Assembly: GCA_011317545.1 (NCBI GenBank) | Contig: WUJK01000001.1 | Span: forward strand, 2,089,001 to 2,153,000 | Reading direction: 5' to 3' | DNA: 64,000 nucleotides | Source: Coniella vitis | Lineage: Eukaryota; Ascomycota; Sordariomycetes; Diaporthales; Schizoparmaceae | Shown here: in pieces, positions 22,581 to 34,913 of the stretch | Layout of the letters: each line of letters begins with the position of its first letter | How positions within the stretch are numbered: position 1 is the stretch's first letter | Position numbers and translations under genes: made by a program | Notes under the pieces: generated by a model | Databases searched by the model: none | The model's input: the letters and a program-made list of their open reading frames with translations, nothing else | Told to the model about the DNA's origin: nothing

Positions 22581-23538
22581 AAGTAGGGTTGCCACCTCAC
22601 GGAGACGACAAAGTCGGCGTACTGCTGGCCTGGGAAAGGGAAGGGAGAGGGCCCCCCCCTGGGAGAACTGTTTGTTCCGTGTGTCACGGCTCGACAGCAG
22701 GCCATTCTAAGCAAGCCCTGCCGGTTCATACATGGTACAATGCTGGAGTCTACAGGCTAGACGGGTTCATTGGGTTGTCATTAAGACGAGGAGAATTGAA
22801 TGTGCTGTTTTAGGAAATTTTAGCTATTTCTTGGGGGGAGTTTTCATCCTATTTGCAAGTCTACTATAGTTCCCTCTCATGCAGATTGATGGAATGAGCC
22901 AACATAGTACGATGTATCTGAACTTTGAATTTGAAATATTGTTTTCCAGATCCTAGGACTTGCATACCCTTTTTAAGAAATTGATAACAGTTCTTGAATT
23001 CGGTGGAGTTTTCAAGTAATTTGCGAGAGGGAAAAGAAAGAAAGGAGGATAAGTGAACCAAAAGAAACATAACCTTTGCCTTGAAAAGGCAACGAAACAA
23101 GAAGCAGACGAGACCATCGCGTGCAACCGAGGCTCGCTGCTGAAATCAGGCTAGAGTCTCGTGCAACACCGCGACGCCACCCGTGAAGACTGAAGATGCG
23201 GTGATATATGCCCATAGTAGGTTACATTATCTTTACTCGAACAACCGACTGCTATCTCTGAAAGACGGCTGTAAAGCTTTGGAAGGTTATTAAATGCACT
23301 TTTGCGCAGAGCCAGACAAAGTGTTTCACTCTGACTTTCTAATCTCATCTCCCTCCATCTTTCCTTACTCAGTTTTTCCTTGCCCCATAGTCACACTGAG
23401 AACAACATGAATAGTACATATAACAGCACTATCGAAGTGCCAAAACATTATGTCCATAGTAAGTCTCGGTGTCCCAAGCTTTGGAGATCTTTCTTGCCTT
23501 CCGGACCAAACGTGGCTTGTGTTTGGGTAGGTTAGCAC
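22581..23538. other. Intergenic
   Basis: Convergent gene ends meet here. No gene recognised; only short unconvincing frames. Confidence 0.5.
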
Positions 23539-23997
23539 TCATGCCGTTTTCGATTTGGCATCGTAGTGCACACCGACCCCAGCCAAGAATAATATCCTGA
23601 TAACAGCGACAATAGAGGTAAATACTATATTCCCCCAGTCTGCTGGCCGAATGGCCGAGAAACTTGGTCGGTTTTGTTATTCTAGGCTGATACCAATACT
23701 AAAAAGTATAGCAATATCGATAAGTAGAATTCCAGCAATAATAGTCTTCCACACCTCGAGGTCCTCGCTGAGGCGTAGAACACCAGCTAGCACAATAGCC
23801 ACAAACGCAAACATAGCCGCCAGCTGGTGAATGAGGAATCCCTGGTCGGGGTTGTAGGTTGAGAGAGTGGGCGGTATAAAGGCGTCTATCATAACTTGAG
23901 GGTTGAAGATAAGAGCGAGGATTGTCGGCAGGAGGATGATGGGATCTACCCACGGGAACCAGACGTAGTAGAAGATACTGATTTTGGGCAGCGCCAT
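23539..23997 (-). CDS. DUF7704-like integral membrane protein
   Basis: Two exons, 23997-23700 and 23639-23539, with a 60-bp intron (GTATTG...GCAG), encode 132 residues. The frame is kept across the junction and the second exon adds a conserved-looking tail (NWGNIVFTSIVAVIRILFLAGVG, broken here by the junction after the first residue). Four hydrophobic segments are visible: about residues 8-32, 57-74, 83-101 and 105-124. Start PKISIFYYVWFPWVDP and spacing resemble the fungal DUF7704 family of small four-helix membrane proteins. Members often lie beside secondary-metabolite or accessory genes; their function is unknown to me. Upstream ATG-less extension to 24150 was rejected because no ATG is in it. 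Confidence 0.72.
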
Positions 23998-24978
23998 AGT
24001 GTGTAGATGGCGTGGTTCTTCGGGGGGGGTTTTCAAGTTTAATCGTAGGATGGTTGTGTGTGGACGGTGATTGGCAGGATTCGCTAAAGTCAACTTTCTA
24101 AAGTGAGAGGTGCAAAAGCGGGATGCGGCTATCAATATATACCCGCACACGATATCGTATTTCAGTCGAATGATTCTATATATAGATAGTCAATAGCTGA
24201 GGACAATGGTCCTTGCCTATATCCCGGACTAGAAGTCACGATAGTTGTTATATTAGCAGAGGGAAGAAGCATTCCATCACACTTGATATCAATTGATACA
24301 ATGATAAATTGGTACCGCACTACTGAAAGACGTTGAGTTCCTAGTCTACAATGTATCATTCTGAATTCCACGTAATCATACACGAGTGCCTGGGGCAAGA
24401 GACATCTAATCTATAGGGGTGATGAGAATTTGCTCAAGGGGTAGCACTGCCATGATCCGAAAGTTCAGCTTAGCTGTCACTGTTACTTCTGTTGACCTGA
24501 ATGTGGATCGAATAATGATTGGGCTCCAGGATGTGGTGTAAAAGAGCCACTGCGTATATAACCTCTTTTTGAAAGTTGGATCTATTCCCAGTGCCTTTTC
24601 TCTAACGAGGCAATGGATGATTAATCTTGTCTTGTCATATTCTTAGAACTTCACACATCTCAAAGTCTTGGTTAAAATTAGAAAATAGATATGGCGGCAA
24701 ATAAAATGAACACATGATTACAAAAGAAATGACTGCTATACTATGTATATAGGGTATCAAAATATATATAACCAACGCCCGCTCAATAACCAGCTTTCCC
24801 ACGCCTTTATTTTCGCGACACGGTCGGTCCCACCGCTCAACCTGGGTAATCCGCTATCCAGAGGTTCTGTTTGAGTTCAACCTTCCTCCAGAGTCCCTCT
24901 GGTGTAAATTACAACGAAATACTGTTTTCCTTTTCCTTCTTTTTCTTTTCTTAACACGACCCCCCCCCCTCCTCCGGG
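23998..24978. other. Intergenic, between two minus-strand genes
   Basis: Apart from the LTR fragment I see no gene. Pyrimidine-rich and poly-C tracts near 24930-24972 border the end of the seven-TM gene. Confidence 0.5.
24198..24278. repeat. Diverged fragment of a Gypsy-type LTR
   Basis: The stretch GGTCCTTGCCTATATCCCGG ... TGTTATATTAGCAG ... GGGAAGAAG matches the left end of the Gypsy LTRs (5696-5770 and 12859-12935) over about 75 bp with small gaps. It lacks heavy TpA bias. It is probably a remnant of a related element. Confidence 0.6.
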
Positions 24979-26059
24979 CTACTTTCCAGGTCGCGAGTAG
25001 TTTCTACTCTGGTCTCTTGTATGCTTCCCTCCACGCCGATGACTCCCAGCGGTAGTCGCGTCTGCTTTCACGACATCCCCACCGATATGAAATCGAACCT
25101 CTGGCTTCTGAATGGGGAACATGGGCCCCGAATCGTCGCTGTGCTCCGGTCCCAGCCGGTGATACTCTTCCAGCGTCCGTTGGCGATGCTGGAGAGGAAC
25201 GCCCACTGTGTCCTCGTCCACCATGGCCGACAATTTCACAATAACACTGCTGTCGTTCTTCCCCCTCACTCGTCTCTGCTCTTCGTCCACAACAGGCGAC
25301 GAGGTGGCGGTGGTGAAGAAGCGCATCGTGGGCCCCGAGGCTGGGGTGGGCGTCGTCAACGGCGACGGAGAAGGCATGCCCATGCGGGTGTCTGCGAGCC
25401 CTACCCCCCATGGCGAAACGGTGACCTGTGGATGATGCTGTCGCGGCGACGACGACGACATCTTGGGCACCTCATCGAGCGAAATGTCGCTGTGATTCGA
25501 CGACGCAGACGCAGATGACGAAATGAGGTCGTCCTCGTGGCCGTAAGGGTGGCCCGCGGCGCGGTGGATGCGGCTCGTCGAGGTGATGGTCAGGGAGCGC
25601 TCCACGGTGATGCCGCTGCCCCCGCCTGGGGTCCGTGCTCCTCCTCCTCGTCGTCGTCCTGTTGTTATGTCCTGCTCATTGCTGTCGTTGTTGCGTCTGC
25701 GCCCTCTCGTCGTCACACCACAGCAGCAGTGCTGCCAGAGCCACCCCAGCGGGCCATGCTCGCGCGAAAAGAGCTCGCCGACTTTCTGCTGCGAGGCGGC
25801 GGTGGTGCCAAAGACGATGTAGAGGAAGATGCCCGGTGCGGTGCCGGGCATGTAGAGGAAGGAGGTCTGGATGGCGCGGCTGCTGCTGAGGTCGGGCGCC
25901 GAGGCTTGTGCGTCTTGCATGTTGCTGTGGAGGGCCGTCACTTGGAAGAGGGTGTTTGTGATTTCAAAGATGCTGTTTTTGGGGGGGTCCCCACGTGTTT
26001 TCATGGGCCTTTGTTAGATTCTTTTTTTCTTTGGAAGGGTAAGACTCTCTCCGCAACCT

Positions 26060-26092
<33 letters not shown>

Positions 26093-27262
26093 CTATAGGT
26101 TAAGGAGGAGGAGGAGGAGTGCGAAAGGGTTGGGAAACTCACGCAAGGAGCAGAAAGGCTACAGAAAAGCGCACGAGCAGCCAGCGGTCGTAGAGGCCCT
26201 GTTTGTTGGCAGAGCGGTTGCTTCTGGCGCCGGTTTGCGAGGTGGTGCCCGTCTGGGAGACTGTCCCTACTTGGGACGATGGGCCATGCTGCGAGCTGTT
26301 GGCCGAGTTGAACTTGGGAGGCGTCCAGTGGGTGAACTTGTGGCGCGAGCGGAGGTATCGCAGAGTGACGGCCAACATCAGGGAACTCGAGATGGCCAAG
26401 CTCAGCATCACTGCGTACAAGTCTTGTCAGTGGCGGGGGAGCCAGGATCGAGTAGATGTCAACTTACGAGGCAGGTCTGCTATTAAGAGGAAGGCCACAA
26501 AGTCCGCCTTCAAGGCTGGGATCTGCAAGCAGAGGATAGTGATCGTGGGCAGCACCCACGACACGGAAATGCCGACCGAGTGCACCTTTCGCATAATGTG
26601 ACGGATCTTGCGGTTTTCACGGACCTGGTAGGTCAGTTGGCACAGCTCGGCCGCCCTACATGCCATGTCGGTCAGCAACTTGGCCAGCTGCATGGCGACA
26701 AGCAGATGGAGAGTAAGACGGGTGAGTGAGGATGGGAACCAACCAGAACATGACGAGCATGGCTTGCACATTGTACGAGTAATACTCTGCATCCAGTTGT
26801 CAGCATCATGGCCTATGGGCAGCACAGAAAGGCAGGCAGCCAGGCAGGCGTACGCAAGTAGTAGAGGACCAAGTCAACGCCAAACGATCCTCCAGCTATG
26901 GCCAGCTCTGGATCGTCGGCGGGCAGGTGTTGTTTGCGAAGGAACTGCTGCGTGACGATGTCGGTGTACCACGTGATGTCTCTGCCCTGCTGGATGATGG
27001 AGAAGGTATTGCTGAAGATGCACGACATGGAGAGGAAGGCCAGATCTGCGAGACAGCATGGGGCGTCGTCAGTTCACGTGCTGTTGAGCGTGTATCAAGA
27101 CAAGGATCGGATGGTGGTGTCGTTCTTACACGACCATTTCTCCTGATGGGACCATGTCAGCCACAGCAACAGCCAACTACATATCCAGCTTGCCACTGCC
27201 CAAGCAAACGATATCCCGGCTGCGAACTCGGACCCGGCAGGTAACTGATTGATGCCCGGCAT
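24979..27262 (-). CDS. Seven-transmembrane, GPCR-like protein
   Basis: Six exons: 27262-27130, 27045-26854, 26786-26744, 26655-26468, 26410-26143 and 25972-24979. All have GT-AG introns (57-170 bp) and keep frame, giving 605 residues. Seven hydrophobic helices can be placed: near the N-terminus (ISFAWAVASWICSWLLLW), around FLSMSCIFSNTFSII, VDLVLYYL through MLVMFWA, VGISVSWVLPTITILCL, FVAFLLIADLPLMLSLAISS, LLVRFSVAFLLLAIF, and FLYMPGTAPGIFLYIVF. After the last helix comes a ~280-residue cytoplasmic-type tail rich in Ser, Arg, Gly and Pro, low in complexity, a likely phosphorylation target. The topology fits a fungal receptor-like membrane protein. It lacks an N-terminal CFEM domain and is not clearly Ste2, Ste3 or cAMP-receptor type. 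Ligand unknown. The last intron contains a TA repeat. Confidence 0.75.
26061..26091. repeat. (TA)n microsatellite in an intron
   Basis: About 15 TA units within the last intron of the seven-TM gene, followed by GGA repeats. Confidence 0.9.
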
Positions 27263-30033
27263 CGTGGCCAACCCGGCTCAATACAGAAGCATTTGTCGAC
27301 GGGAGGGGAGCGAGCAGCTGCTTCAATGAATGTGATGGAGCAGCGAACCCAACGCACAACGACAGACAGCAACGGACGACGGCACGGCGAACAACAGGGA
27401 CAAGCTGTCAGGAAACAGGAAGGATGGGAAACGAGAAGCACACAACACCAGACTGATATGGGCTGCCCGTTCTTTGTACCAGTCCTGGCCATTTCTCTGG
27501 CTGTCAAGTCCCAAAGGAGACCGTCTCAGCCAAACTCTCCACATTCAATCTACCCACGAGGTTGACGAGTCTGGGGAGGGGGTCCCGGCCGAGAACCGAA
27601 CCTCTTCCAGGCCGTCAGACTCGACCCCTGGGACCTGGAGGGTGGCCACGATGTGTACGTACGTTCATGGCAAGCACAGGACTCTCTCAACCAGCCCAGC
27701 CCATCCATGTCTGTGGCCCACTGGGGAGAAAGGCCGTATCCGGCCAGACTATCGACCAAGAGAGCCTAGGGCACCACGGCTGTCTTGTCCCAGTATGGGA
27801 TAAAGAGAAAGTCGAGGGCAGAAAGGTCCGTCTCAGAAGCTGCATCAAAATATGCATACAAGCTCAACCGTCACATTCTCCTCCTGCGACGAGGGGCCCA
27901 GGCCAGGTACCTCGTCAGCGCCGGAGTGGAGTTTAAATTGTTTGCGTACCTGGATATGCACGTCAAAAGCCCACGCAGACCGTCTCGAAGGGAAGGTGAC
28001 AGCAGCCAAACATGGGATCATCTGGCAGCGGCTGTACATTGCAAAGCCAGAGACCATGTCATATCATGTTGTCTGCTGGTGGGAGGGGGAGAGGAGCCTC
28101 CCAATCTCTGTGTGCTTGCTGGCCCCGGCCCACACTCTGGAGTCCTGGGATCGCTGCCGAATCGAATTCCATCTCCTCCACGGCTTGGCCCTGGAAGCAA
28201 GATGGTCTAGGCTCAACATGGCATAGCCAAGATGGCGTGAAGCAATGCGAACCCGGACTGGAGCCAGGGAGAAGAGCGTGTCAACCAGTAGGATGTGTCT
28301 TGAGAGCCAGCCCGCCCTCCCTGCCAACAGCTTTGACGGGGGCCTGCTCTCGATACCATGGTATGCTCTCGCCGTCTGGCGCAGCAGCTGAAATATTCCA
28401 TGACTAGAGTTTTGCCGCAGCCGGCCAAGTATTACTGCAGAGGGAAAATGTTCTCCGGTTACCCTCTAACCCCCCCCCCCCCTTTGGGAATACGGGCATA
28501 AGCCCGCCCTGACGCTAAGCAGTTTTGAAGGCGGCAGTACGCGTGTAGCGTGTTTGGTTAGCCCAGGTCCGGTTGAACGGCAAATGCCTTTAGCTTTTCT
28601 AGAAGAAAATGAGGCCGAAAGTCCGCTGGCGCACAGACTGTCGTTCGTTGTCTATCGCTTGGCAAGATAGCAGCGCGCCTTGTCACATGCTGTTAAGTCC
28701 TGTCTGTAAGTAATGTTACCGGGGTGAGAAAGGAATGCTGGTCAAATTCCAACCAGCCTTTGGGCCTCGTGAGCTGAACAAACCGATGCGACACAATCTC
28801 GACGATACACCACCGTTTAGTACACCAAAACACACTGGACTACACAGTAAATATAGTGTGAGTCTCGTCTATCATCTGGGGTCTGTCCAGATAGATGTCT
28901 GAAGAACAAAATAAAATAAAAAAACCCCCATATTATCTGCAAGGCACAAGCGATCCGTCGATCCCCAGCGAGCCGGTCTGCCAAGCGAGCCCGGAATATC
29001 CACGATGCTCGGCCCCGTCGGGCAGAAGCTAATCAGAGAAAGAAAAAAGAAAACGAGAGAATTACGGACTCGTGCTCAAAACGTGAGGGTAGCGAGCGTG
29101 ACAAGCATTTTGTGGATCGCAAGACGAGGCAGCCCTAACTGGGAATGGAACCAAGCGCGTTGGCCTCCAAGCGGCACCGATTCGAACCCAGCATCCCTCT
29201 TCGCTTATCCGGGGGTGTTGGGGCCTGATGGAACTCTAAAGTGTACATGGTTCCTAGTAAGCATGTATTATGTATGCACGTGGACTCGTCAAGGCAGAGG
29301 ATTGCCATGTATCTATACTATAGTATACTATGATCTGTACAAGTTTCCATAGCAATCTCCGTTGTCGATACAGCCAAAGTGCTTTGAAATCACCAACGGT
29401 TGGAACGCAGGAGATGCGTCTCGTCGATTCTTTGCTCTGCTATGGTATACACAAGAGTCGACATCACAACAAGTACATAGTAAACAGCAACAGTGGTCCT
29501 CAGAGTTTGGGTTATACTTGTCGGGTCTTGAAAACAAATCTCCAACGAACCAACTACACAAACACACAAATCAGCCTTTGACATCACAGAATAGGGGTCG
29601 GTAGTCTTTGTCATTCATCCTATCCTGAATCATGCCGCCGTGTGCCCACACAAGAGTCAAAGCGCACGCATAATAACCTGTCACGACACTTGCGAATCCA
29701 GAGATCGATGGATCAGGAGAGGAAGGTCAAAAGGCTTGCCAAGAAAAGACCCAGCCAGCATTGCCTCCCCAGTACGAGTCATCTTATTCGTGCCAGAGGG
29801 TTCGTTGGCACTGGGGCGCTTTTGCTCCTCCGCGCGTCGTCGTCAGTGGCATTGGTCTCTGCAACGGGGCTTTGACAATTCGGACGTGGGGCGAACGCAA
29901 AGAGAGTTTCAGATCACTGGCAGCTTCTTGACAGTCTGTCATGAGTCCAGTCTGTGCATCAATGGGTGGCAAGTTGCAACACACAGCGTAGCGGTGAGCG
30001 CCAATTGCCGCTGCGCTGTAACAGTTCTGCGTG

Positions 30034-30064
<31 letters not shown>
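30034..30064. repeat. (TGTC)n microsatellite
   Basis: Seven to eight tandem TGTC units in the gene-poor region. Confidence 0.9.
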
Positions 30065-30065
<1 letters not shown>

Positions 30066-30505
30066 CAAAGCGGTGCTATAGGACAGCCCATCACCCGTTG
30101 GATTGATGGCATAGCCTCGACTCTACATGACAGGCTCACGAGAGCACGGGGCTGGCACTCTGTTCCCCATTGGCCTTCGCTTTGCAGTCCAATTGCAGCA
30201 TACAAGACTCTATCTCGGTCTGTCAAGCCAAGCGAGTCGTCTACAAGGGGCAACTTACCCGAGCCACCTGCGGACATTTTGGCGTATGCAGGCACACTTT
30301 GGGTCCCATATAACAAGGAACAAGAAAACGACCTTGTATACACATCTCTGCACCCCGTATTGCTGCTTCATCTTTGCAGTAGTCGCCCACGCAATCCGGT
30401 CTACACCACGGTCCTGATATAGGTACATAGCAACCGCGCCAGCAAGTACTGCGCACAGCTCGTATCAGCTTGCAGTCAGGCTATTCAGAGCCCCCGTGGT
30501 TCAGC

Positions 30506-30531
30506 AGATAGATAGATAGATAGATAGATAG
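30506..30531. repeat. (GATA)n microsatellite
   Basis: About six tandem GATA units. Confidence 0.9.
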
Positions 30532-32558
30532 CAGGGGGCCTTCACTCACCCCAACTCCGTGGCGGATTCGGACATATCATAACAACCCGAGCAGCGAAGT
30601 AGACTCGTCACCAAGTCTGTGGCATCACACTGCACGTAGAGATTGAATATTGACTGGAGAGGCAGGCAAGCATCCAGGCAAAAAAAAAACCCCGGACATC
30701 GAACTGCAACGTACATATTTGCTTTATCAACCGCGTGGACACCACTACTTATTTCACAGTTTACCGGCAATCGAGACATGGTTTTCCCCGGTGTGGCTGT
30801 TTTGCTAGTTCTCCCAGGGCAAATACATAGATAGCACTCTTCCATCTCCAGCACTCGCGGTCAAGATGGCTCATCAATGCCAGTATCGAGCAACTTGTCA
30901 TGGAGTCTGTCAAAACGACACAGTCCTCCCCCCCCCCCACAAGATCAACCACATCGTAAAGTTATCTAAGCGGACATCGGAGACGACCGATGAATAGTGA
31001 AAACCACACAAATTCTAGGGCTTATACGAAAAAGTCAATAACGGCACTAATGGACGCCTCAAACGGAGCCCCAAGCTCTTGCAGCAAGCCACACTAAACG
31101 AAGCTAGGAATCCTTTGACCATTTCCCATTCTTTTCCTTGGATGAATTCTCATCCGGAAAAAGAAAAGTAGAAAGCATCACAGAAGCATAATCCTTGAAT
31201 GCCTACGTACTCTAGGAACTTGCTATCGACCTCCTCCAAATACACAAGAAAGCACAGATGGGAATGACTAGCAGTGTGTTGTATCCTCCATCCGCGTCTT
31301 TGACCGACACACTCGTCCTTGTATTTTTTTTTTTTTCTTTTTTTTTTCTTCTTTCTTTCTTTTTTCCCTTTTTCGGCCCGGTTCAACTTTTTTTAGTGCC
31401 CCTGGGACTTCGCGTTCGTCTCAGGGCGGCCCCCACAAGTGACAACTAACTAGCCCCTTACTACATTTCTTTAACCGAAGAATTACCATTGTGTCTGTGC
31501 TGGGAGAACAATTGGGATGTTCTCTTTGAGAACGTTTTTTGGCGTCTTTTCCCACATACGTAACACCCGGACGCCACAATCTCGTCTGCCGATTCAGTCG
31601 ACATGCCGTCAATGTCTCCGAATTACTATCTAAAACTTGATACGTGCCGCTCCTCCCATCGCTTCAAACTAGCAAAAATGCTATGCTTTGTGGGCCTTGT
31701 GAGGTGGAACCCGGATTGCGTGTAAGTAGCATTTGGGGCTCCATGTATAGTAGATCTACAGTCACTAAGGTTCTTTTCACTCCAATCGGGGCCGTCATGG
31801 GTCAAGGTCTCCATACAAAAATCTACTATGGAACGGCATTCTGCTGGCCCAGGTTTCCACTGATCTGCGTTCTCGGCAAATTCAGATCGTGGGAACTCCA
31901 TGCTACATAATCGATTTGGTGTTCTGCTAATGTAGAGGGATGCTTTGCAGGGAAGGTTAATGACGGCAAAGTCTCTTTGAGGCCTCTTTGAGAGGCCCTC
32001 AACCATTACACAACATTGTGTTGGGCCAATGATCGATCCTTAATCAAAGCCAATCGCATCTCCATCTTTCATGCTCGTAGAAGAAAGAGAAAAGAAAAAA
32101 AAAAAAGGGGGGGGGAACTCATAACCTTACTCTGCTCCACACAAAGCATTTCTTCGCGATACCGAGACGGGTGTTGTCAGATCCGAGGATAATTGATGCT
32201 AGTGTACGAAGGATGATGGAGTCGCAAACTCTCATCAGGGTTCAATGCCCAGCAATATTCCCTGCAATCATTCTGGAACCAAGAAAAGAGTCCCCGAAAT
32301 AGTTGCTGAGATCGAGACTATTGACTTTTGGGGGAAAGCAGATTAGTAGGGGTCTGGTATTCTTTTTCCCTGCGCGCTTTATGAATCAGGTCTCGTCCAA
32401 GTGGTGTCACCCAGCGTCACACGGGATTCCTTGTTGTTGTTGAGATTGCATACTATGTACACTGGAACGGATACTGGTCTAGTACTTGGTGGAATTCTTG
32501 CTACAATGTCCAATGCCATTGTCAGCTGGAATGCTTATTTGCAAGAATCAGACCCTCA

Positions 32559-34913
32559 TCAGTCCAAGGTATAAGGAACCGCATCGCTAGGCAGTTCATT
32601 ACTCGGCAGATAACCAGCCAAACAAGCCTCAAAATGCACCTTGTTCTGCTGGACCTCGTAAAAGCCGTCATATGCCGGGTTCATCGCATCCAGCAAGCTG
32701 TGGACGTTGCCTTGCGGGTGCAGCACAGTCCAGGGGCTGCGGCACGTCTCGGCTATGCATGTCTTCAACACAAGTTGCAAGGCATCGAGGCGAGGAAGTA
32801 AACGATTGAGTGGCACTGTGCAGGACGCGTTGTTCCTGTTGCTGTTGCTACCATTGCTGAACCCTGCAGAAGAGGGACTCGCGCTCAGAAAGGTCGTGAC
32901 ATCGGATGTGTAATAAGAGTAAACCGTCGACAGAGACGACGAAGAGTTGGCGGTATTTTCACAGACGCTCACGGTTGTCTCGTTTTGGTTGAGAACATAT
33001 AGGTTGTTTGTCTCGTATGGATCGTTCTGTGAATGAAAAAAAAAAAAAAAAAAAGAATTCAAGTTAGAAGTGATCCATAGAATGTTTTCTTCTTATAAAG
33101 GAAAATCAAGAATGGGAAGCCAAGGCAGAAGGTCTCCCTTATATTTAATGACACTTACCACCAGATCATACAACTCTTGTTCATTCGTACACCAGACCGA
33201 GCACAAAAAGTGATGCCCGTTGCCCACAATCCGCATGGCTCGATACGTATGGTCCATATACTCAATCTGAACATATGCTCCCTCAGGAATGATAATCCCC
33301 CACATCTCTGTATTCACCAGCTCGTCACCCGTGGGATCCGCCTCAGCAGCCACGACATCTGCTGCAGAAACGTCGGCACACATGTCCGAGTGCGAGGAGA
33401 CGAGGTTGGTGGTCATGTTTCTTGCGGACGCCAGGGCCCCGGATTATGAGGGGAATGTTGACGTCTTCCTTGCACTGGCATTGCTTGCTTGGCTGGAGAA
33501 CGGTGCTGGCCAATGTGATAGCCGTTGTCAGTGGAAATGAAAAATGTATGTATTGTCTAGGACCCCGAGGTCGGTGATTGTGTTGATGAGTGCTTCTACA
33601 AGCTCGTCGACGGCTTGGAGTGCTCGGAGACGATTCCTATACCAGCTGTCGTTGTAATCTACATTGTCGTTGCTTTGCTGGCCAAGGTTCCTGATCCAGG
33701 CGACGCCGTTGGGCTGCAGTGCCTTGTTTAAAAATGTGCGAGCACATTGAAAATGGTAGTATATGGGCATTGATACTCACTTGGTCAGGATTGAAGCTCG
33801 GGGTTCGCGGCACAATTGCCTCTGGGAACAGATTCGCGTGCCTTACTGCCGGAACGGGAGGCGTTTGTGTAGAAGACTCCTCGACGTAGTAGGCTTTTGA
33901 AACTCTACATCAGTAGAGCAGTCAAGTATAAAGCGCTGGGAAGCATTCTAGGCTATTATACGAGGACCCTTACTGGAATTCCAGCCAATAGCCACCAATG
34001 ACAACATCGCTATGAGGACCTGTAGGCGCAGCGGTCAGGAAGAAGGGCGTGCCATCATCATTGGCCGCCCATTCTTCCAGAAAACCCAACGACTTGTTTG
34101 ATACAAGGTCAGTCGAATTTTCCCCTGCGTGGTTAACGGGAGGATCTTGGTTTCGCTGAAAGGTTGCGTTGTAGTACTAGTAGTGAAAGGATTCAAGAGG
34201 AAGTCTGAGCCGGTCCACCCTTTTGCAAATGGCGTATTGTAGTTGTTCACACTCTGGGAGTTCATGAGTTTTCCCTACAATAGCATGTCAGAGCACATTA
34301 TTGGAGAGCTTGGAGCTCAAGACAGACACAATACGTTCATGGCAAAAAGCGACTTTTTGGTGTTGATATGACAAGCGAGAAGACGAAGAGATGAAACATA
34401 CCACGTAATAAGTGCTGTACCCGGCGTTTTGCAGCCAAATCGGCACCCAAGCATCATTGAATCCATTTTCCACAAAGACCGGATATCCGCCTAGTGACAA
34501 TCGGTTGTCAGATTAGCCCACTCATTTTCACCCGTAAAGCATCAGTTTTTGTCCAGAGATTCACCATAAGGCGGACTCGGATTTGTCATGTTCGTGTTGT
34601 GTGCCGCCAGCCCGGTCCACATGCTTGCCCGTGAAGGACAGCACAAGGACACCGTGCAATAGTTCTGTGTATAGGTTGTGCCCTGCTCTGCAATATACTT
34701 TCGAAGGAGGGGCATGTAGGACAGCGAGCCCATGTGGACATCTTGGTCGTTTGTAAGGATAAACAGAATATTGGGCTTGCTGCTAGCAGTCGAGTTGGTC
34801 GCTTCAGTCAAAGAACGCTGTGTTTGTCCAAAGACTCTCAGCGAGATGGCCAATACGACAAAGGCCACCGAAAAACGCCAGACCAAAGGGCCAGCTCTTC
34901 CCCTGAGAGCCAT
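32559..34913 (-). pseudogene. Arylsulfatase pseudogene
   Basis: From ATG at 34913 the product has a signal peptide (MALRGRAGPLVWRFSVAFVVLAI), then PNILFILTNDQD and the sulfatase signature CCPSR, whose first Cys would be oxidised to formylglycine. Further blocks follow in order: GGYPVFVENGFND, KGWTGSDFLL, GFLEEWAA, PHSDVVIGGYW, YNDSWYRNRLRALQAVDEL, STDNGYHIGQH, RIVGNGHHFL and a normal C-terminal region to 32559. Introns with consensus ends separate the blocks. The frame is broken: a one-base shift with an in-frame TAG at 34179-34177, and at least three more single-base shifts near 33540, 33490 and 33420. The metal-binding DNG is kept. Decay within otherwise intact exon structure points to a recent pseudogene; homopolymer sequencing errors could explain some shifts but not the TAG. 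An intact enzyme would hydrolyse aryl sulphate esters outside the cell. Confidence 0.82.

Larger units (their letters stand above)
27263..32558. other. Long gene-poor region
   Basis: More than 5 kb without a gene I can support. Many overlapping frames of 60-260 codons occur on both strands (for example 29640-30422 plus and 27785-28210 plus), but they lack family motifs, hydrophobic patterns or consistent splice partners. Some start only at TTG. A minus-strand ATG frame at 32006-31626 (126 codons) is unrecognised. Microsatellites and poly-C and poly-T runs are scattered through it. It may hold the promoter of the seven-TM gene and non-coding transcripts. Confidence 0.45.

Noticed and set aside
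25537..26103. 188-codon plus-strand frame over the tail exon of the seven-TM gene
   Set aside because: Its low-complexity sequence mirrors the Ser/Arg-rich tail on the other strand and runs into a TA repeat.
29141..29220. Possible tRNA because of TTCGAACCC
   Set aside because: No acceptor stem, D-arm or anticodon arm can be built around it on either strand.
29640..30422. 260-codon plus-strand frame
   Set aside because: It crosses a TGTC microsatellite (Cys-Leu-Ser-Val repeats), has no family motif and no protein-like hydrophobic pattern.
31626..32006. 126-codon minus-strand ATG frame
   Set aside because: It has an ATG but no recognised motif, signal peptide or splice partners; kept only as a note in the gene-poor region.
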